Origin: Gammaproteobacteria bacterium
GTDB taxonomy: Bacteria > Pseudomonadota > Gammaproteobacteria > Ga0077536
Direction of reading: 5' to 3'
Length of the DNA: 64,000 nt
Assembly: GCA_016209015.1 (NCBI GenBank)
Contig: JACQWY010000017.1
Span: 1 to 64,000, forward strand
In this document: positions 62,360-64,000 of the stretch, piece by piece
How the letters are laid out: each line of letters opens with the position of its first letter
Position numbering within the stretch: position 1 is the stretch's first letter
Made by a program: the position numbers and the translations under genes
The notes under the pieces: model-generated
Told to the model about the DNA's origin: nothing
The model's input: only the letters and a program-made list of their open reading frames with translations
The model's database searches: none

Positions 62360-63106
62360 ATGGCCCTCGATTACACCATCCAACTCCCCTGTTCCGTCCG
62401 GCAGACGCTGCCCGAGGAGAAGCTCTTCGCGCTGGTGAAGCGCCAGGACAAGGTGGCGGCCGCGATCGCGCGGTTCCGGGTGCAGTATCCGCACGAAGCG
62501 CCCGATCGCATCCTCGCCGCAGGCCGGCTCACGATCTCCGTCCGGACGCCGGACGGAGACGCACGCGAAATGCCCGTGAGCCTCGCGCAGCTCCTGCGTT
62601 CCGTCGCGCCGCTCGACGACGTGAAGCACGCCTGCGGTACCTGCGCCGCGAACCTCACCGGGCGCGATTTCGGCTGCATCGGGCGCGTGGACTATCCCGT
62701 CGCCCGCGCCGCCGAGGAGTGGCTGCTCGCGCGGCTGCCGGACGATTACTGGGACGGCAATCTCGTCATGCTCTTCAAATCGCTCGCCGATCTCGAAGTG
62801 GACGGCGCGCCCGTCGAGGCGGTCCGCGCCCGTGGCGCGGCATTCGAGGCGAGCGCGCCCGTCAGCCGCCAGTGGGGCGGCCTGCTGACGAAGAAGCAGA
62901 TTTCCTCCAGCCAGCTCCTGCACATGCTCGCGTTCGGCGGTCACCTGAGCGCGCGCCAGGCGCAGCTCTACACGCGTCTGCTCGGACTGCTCGCGATACC
63001 GCTGGAGCCGCCTTCCGGAGATGAGTCGATCGAAGCGCTGAAGACGTTCCTGTGCGCGATTGCGATCGCCGGGCGGTTGAATGCTGGGGTGCTGATCGAC
63101 GCGTAG
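62360..63106 (+). CDS. Cysteine-containing protein of unknown function
   Basis: A 248-residue protein. The N-terminal half starts LDYTIQLPCSVRQTLPEEKL and has a CxxC and a further cysteine close by: Cys92, Cys95 and Cys106 (ACGTCAANLTGRDFGCIG), a possible metal or iron-sulfur site with Cys11 or His90. The C-terminal half is helical, with WGGLLTKKQISSSQLLHMLA and a QAQLYTRLLGLLAIPLEP segment. No signal peptide or membrane segment. No family recognised. It is divergent from the GlcG/HbpS gene; TAGACT at 62329-62334 may be its -10 element. Directly followed by a repeat island. Confidence 0.7.
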   Translation: MALDYTIQLPCSVRQTLPEEKLFALVKRQDKVAAAIARFRVQYPHEAPDRILAAGRLTISVRTPDGDAREMPVSLAQLLRSVAPLDDVKHACGTCAANLTGRDFGCIGRVDYPVARAAEEWLLARLPDDYWDGNLVMLFKSLADLEVDGAPVEAVRARGAAFEASAPVSRQWGGLLTKKQISSSQLLHMLAFGGHLSARQAQLYTRLLGLLAIPLEPPSGDESIEALKTFLCAIAIAGRLNAGVLIDA

Positions 63107-63183
63107 GTCGCCGGGGACATGTCCGGGGACATGTTACTTAATTCGGACACGACATCGAGTTCGCCACGAATGCCGACCCCGAA

Positions 63184-63405
63184 TTAAGGAAGCTCTGAAT
63201 AAGTCCATCCTGGACTTTTCAGAGCACGGTCGGCAAGAAGCGTGGTTCTTGCCGACCTTACGTGAACAATGGCTTACGCCACTGTTCACGGCGGCACATC
63301 CCTGTGCCGCCGGAAGCTCTGAACTGAACAATGGCTTACGCCACTGTTCACGGCGGCACATCCCTGTGCCGCCGGAAGCTCTGAACTTGTTCAGAGCTTC
63401 CTTAA
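63184..63405. mobile_element. MITE-like element with 16-base terminal inverted repeats
   Basis: TTAAGGAAGCTCTGAA (63184-63199) is the exact reverse complement of TTCAGAGCTTCCTTAA (63390-63405). TTAA at both ends can be read as a 4-base target duplication around a 214-base element with 12-base ends. Inside lie CCATCCTGGACTTTTCAGAG, a GGCAAGAAG..CTTGCC hairpin and a 62-base tandem repeat. It has no coding capacity. IS5-type transposases duplicate YTAR sites, which TTAA fits, so mobilisation by such an element is a guess. A decayed relative is at 5827-5961. Confidence 0.75.
63263..63386. repeat. 62-base perfect tandem duplication
   Basis: 63263-63324 and 63325-63386 are identical 62-mers. Each holds two hairpins: GTGAACA..TGTTCAC-like arms, and CGGCGGCACA with TGTGCCGCCG. 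Identity implies a recent duplication by slippage or unequal exchange. Confidence 0.95.
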
Positions 63406-63543
63406 GTTACGTGTCCCCCCAACTCCAATGCCGAGCCCCGAATCAAGTCTCGTGTCCCCAAAATTTTTCCCCAAAACTTTTCCGATTCGGCCGGAACTTC
63501 GAGTCGAGAGCGACAGGGTGGCCGATTCGAGCAACATCTCCCC

Positions 63544-63837
63544 TTATTCCACCACCGCTCCGCACTTCGGGCAGTTCTTCGGCAGCGTCGGCCACGATGC
63601 GAAGACGCGCGGGCCGATGAGACCTCCGCTGCTCAGCAGCGGCGCAGCGCAGGCCGGGCAGCGCAGGCGCGTGAGCACGAGGCCGACGAGGCTCGGCCAG
63701 AAGAAGATCACGGCGACGACGAGCACCGGCGAGACGAGCGCGGCGAGGCCGACTGCGATGAAGGCGAGCAGCGCGCCGGTGACGAGATAGCGCTTGTAGA
63801 GGCGTCGCGGCGGGCCGCTGAAGAATCCTGGGGTCAT
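63544..63837 (-). CDS. Small membrane protein with C-terminal zinc-ribbon
   Basis: A 97-residue protein: FSGPPRRLYKRYLVTGALLA begins a first membrane segment, ALVSPVLVVAVIFFWPSLVGLVL a second, then CPACAAPLL and NCPKCGAVVE give two CxxC pairs on the cytoplasmic side, likely one zinc site. It resembles membrane-anchored zinc-ribbon proteins; function unknown. ATG 63837 was chosen because GAGGAG is six bases upstream, though an ATG two codons earlier is adjacent to it. It follows the end of an MFS gene by 10 bases and is probably co-transcribed. Confidence 0.7.
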   Translation of the reverse strand: MTPGFFSGPPRRLYKRYLVTGALLAFIAVGLAALVSPVLVVAVIFFWPSLVGLVLTRLRCPACAAPLLSSGGLIGPRVFASWPTLPKNCPKCGAVVE

Positions 63838-63847
63838 GATCATCTCC

Positions 63848-64000
63848 TCAGAACGTCGTGAGGTCGTCGGCGTCGGTGGGCGGCAATTGCCGTGCGGGTG
63901 TCGGCAGCACGAAGGCGACGATGAAGGAACCGACGAACATGAACGCCGCGAGCACGTACATGCCGAGGTTCGTGCTGTGCGTCGCGTCCTTGATCCAGCC
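63848..64000 (-). CDS. MFS transporter, C-terminal fragment cut by the window edge
   Basis: The last 50 residues and TGA stop of a protein that continues beyond the window. The translation runs GWIKDATHSTNLGMYVLAAF, then a hydrophobic segment MFVGSFIVAFVLP and a short polar tail ending DADDLTTF. A loop with WIKDATHS followed by the last membrane helix is typical of MFS carriers (anion:cation symporter type). It precedes the zinc-ribbon membrane protein on the same strand. Only the end is visible, so the substrate is not known. Confidence 0.7.
   Translation of the reverse strand, partial: GWIKDATHSTNLGMYVLAAFMFVGSFIVAFVLPTPARQLPPTDADDLTTF

Larger units (their letters stand above)
63112..63459. 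repeat. GGGGACATGTTACTTAATTC palindrome island, split by an insertion
   Basis: GGGGACATGTTACTTAATTC begins an arm at 63125-63146. Its partner is split: CCGAATTAA at 63179-63187 and GTTACGTGTCCCC at 63406-63418. Joined, they give a reverse complement matching 20 of 22 bases. A further diverged arm is at 63437-63459. GGGGACATGTCC at about 63113 is another partial. No gene lies in 63107-63543. Confidence 0.8.

Noticed and set aside
63263-63386. CRISPR or protein-coding tandem repeat
   Set aside because: Two 62-base units abut with no spacer, and the open frames through them simply follow the repeat.

Overview
The window is 64 kb of a very GC-rich chromosome (about two thirds G+C by eye) with short spacers, good GGAG/AGGAGG ribosome sites and many ATG/GTG starts. 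The gene set (several acyl-CoA dehydrogenases and crotonases, a DUF1329 protein, an ANTAR regulator, hybrid histidine kinases, a GMC oxidoreductase, homospermidine synthase, many REP-like palindromes) suggests a free-living, fatty-acid or steroid-type degrading gammaproteobacterium, perhaps near Steroidobacterales/Nevskiales. That placement is inference. No rRNA, tRNA, CRISPR array or complete insertion sequence was seen.

Layout. 0.2-3.7 kb: a crotonase, an ANTAR regulator, then an SDR and a MaoC-type hydratase in a 4-base overlapping pair. 3.7-17.7 kb: general CoA-ester metabolism (acyl-CoA dehydrogenases, a crotonase without the usual glutamates, an oxalyl-CoA decarboxylase/2-hydroxyacyl-CoA lyase type ThDP enzyme), plus YjbQ, a class V aminotransferase, a chemoreceptor, a DUF1015 protein, homospermidine synthase and an aldo/keto reductase. 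17.8-20.4 kb: a hybrid sensor kinase. 21.0-29.0 kb: a same-strand block of phosphoketolase, glycogen phosphorylase, acetate kinase, a two-domain polyphosphate:AMP phosphotransferase and a NifX-like protein, which together form a coherent phosphate-driven energy module. 29-31 kb: small enzymes on the minus strand. 31.4-32.7 kb: an isolated DUF1329 gene with its own promoter and strong terminator. 33-43 kb: M32 carboxypeptidase, a second hybrid kinase, transporters, small zinc-ribbon genes and a decayed O-acetylhomoserine sulfhydrylase. 43.5-51 kb: a degenerate SDR, a MoxR ATPase/VWA pair, MOSC, YaiI, aldehyde dehydrogenase and a methyltransferase. 51-64 kb: GMC oxidoreductase, magnesium-type P-ATPase, YedK, acyl-CoA dehydrogenase, a 1211-residue fused flavin/iron-sulfur oxidoreductase, a GlcG/HbpS protein, an unrecognised cysteine protein, a nested repeat island and the end of an MFS transporter.

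The most unusual items are three. First, the 1211-residue protein at 58085-61720 joins a GltD-like half and a PyrK-like half in one chain, the architecture of the two Nfn transhydrogenase subunits, behind about 280 residues I do not recognise. Second, the phosphorolytic glycogen/phosphoketolase/acetate kinase/polyphosphate cluster. Third, several families of palindromic repeats: all three copies of one family sit between convergent genes, and a 214-base MITE-like element near 63.2 kb has inserted at a TTAA inside an older palindrome.
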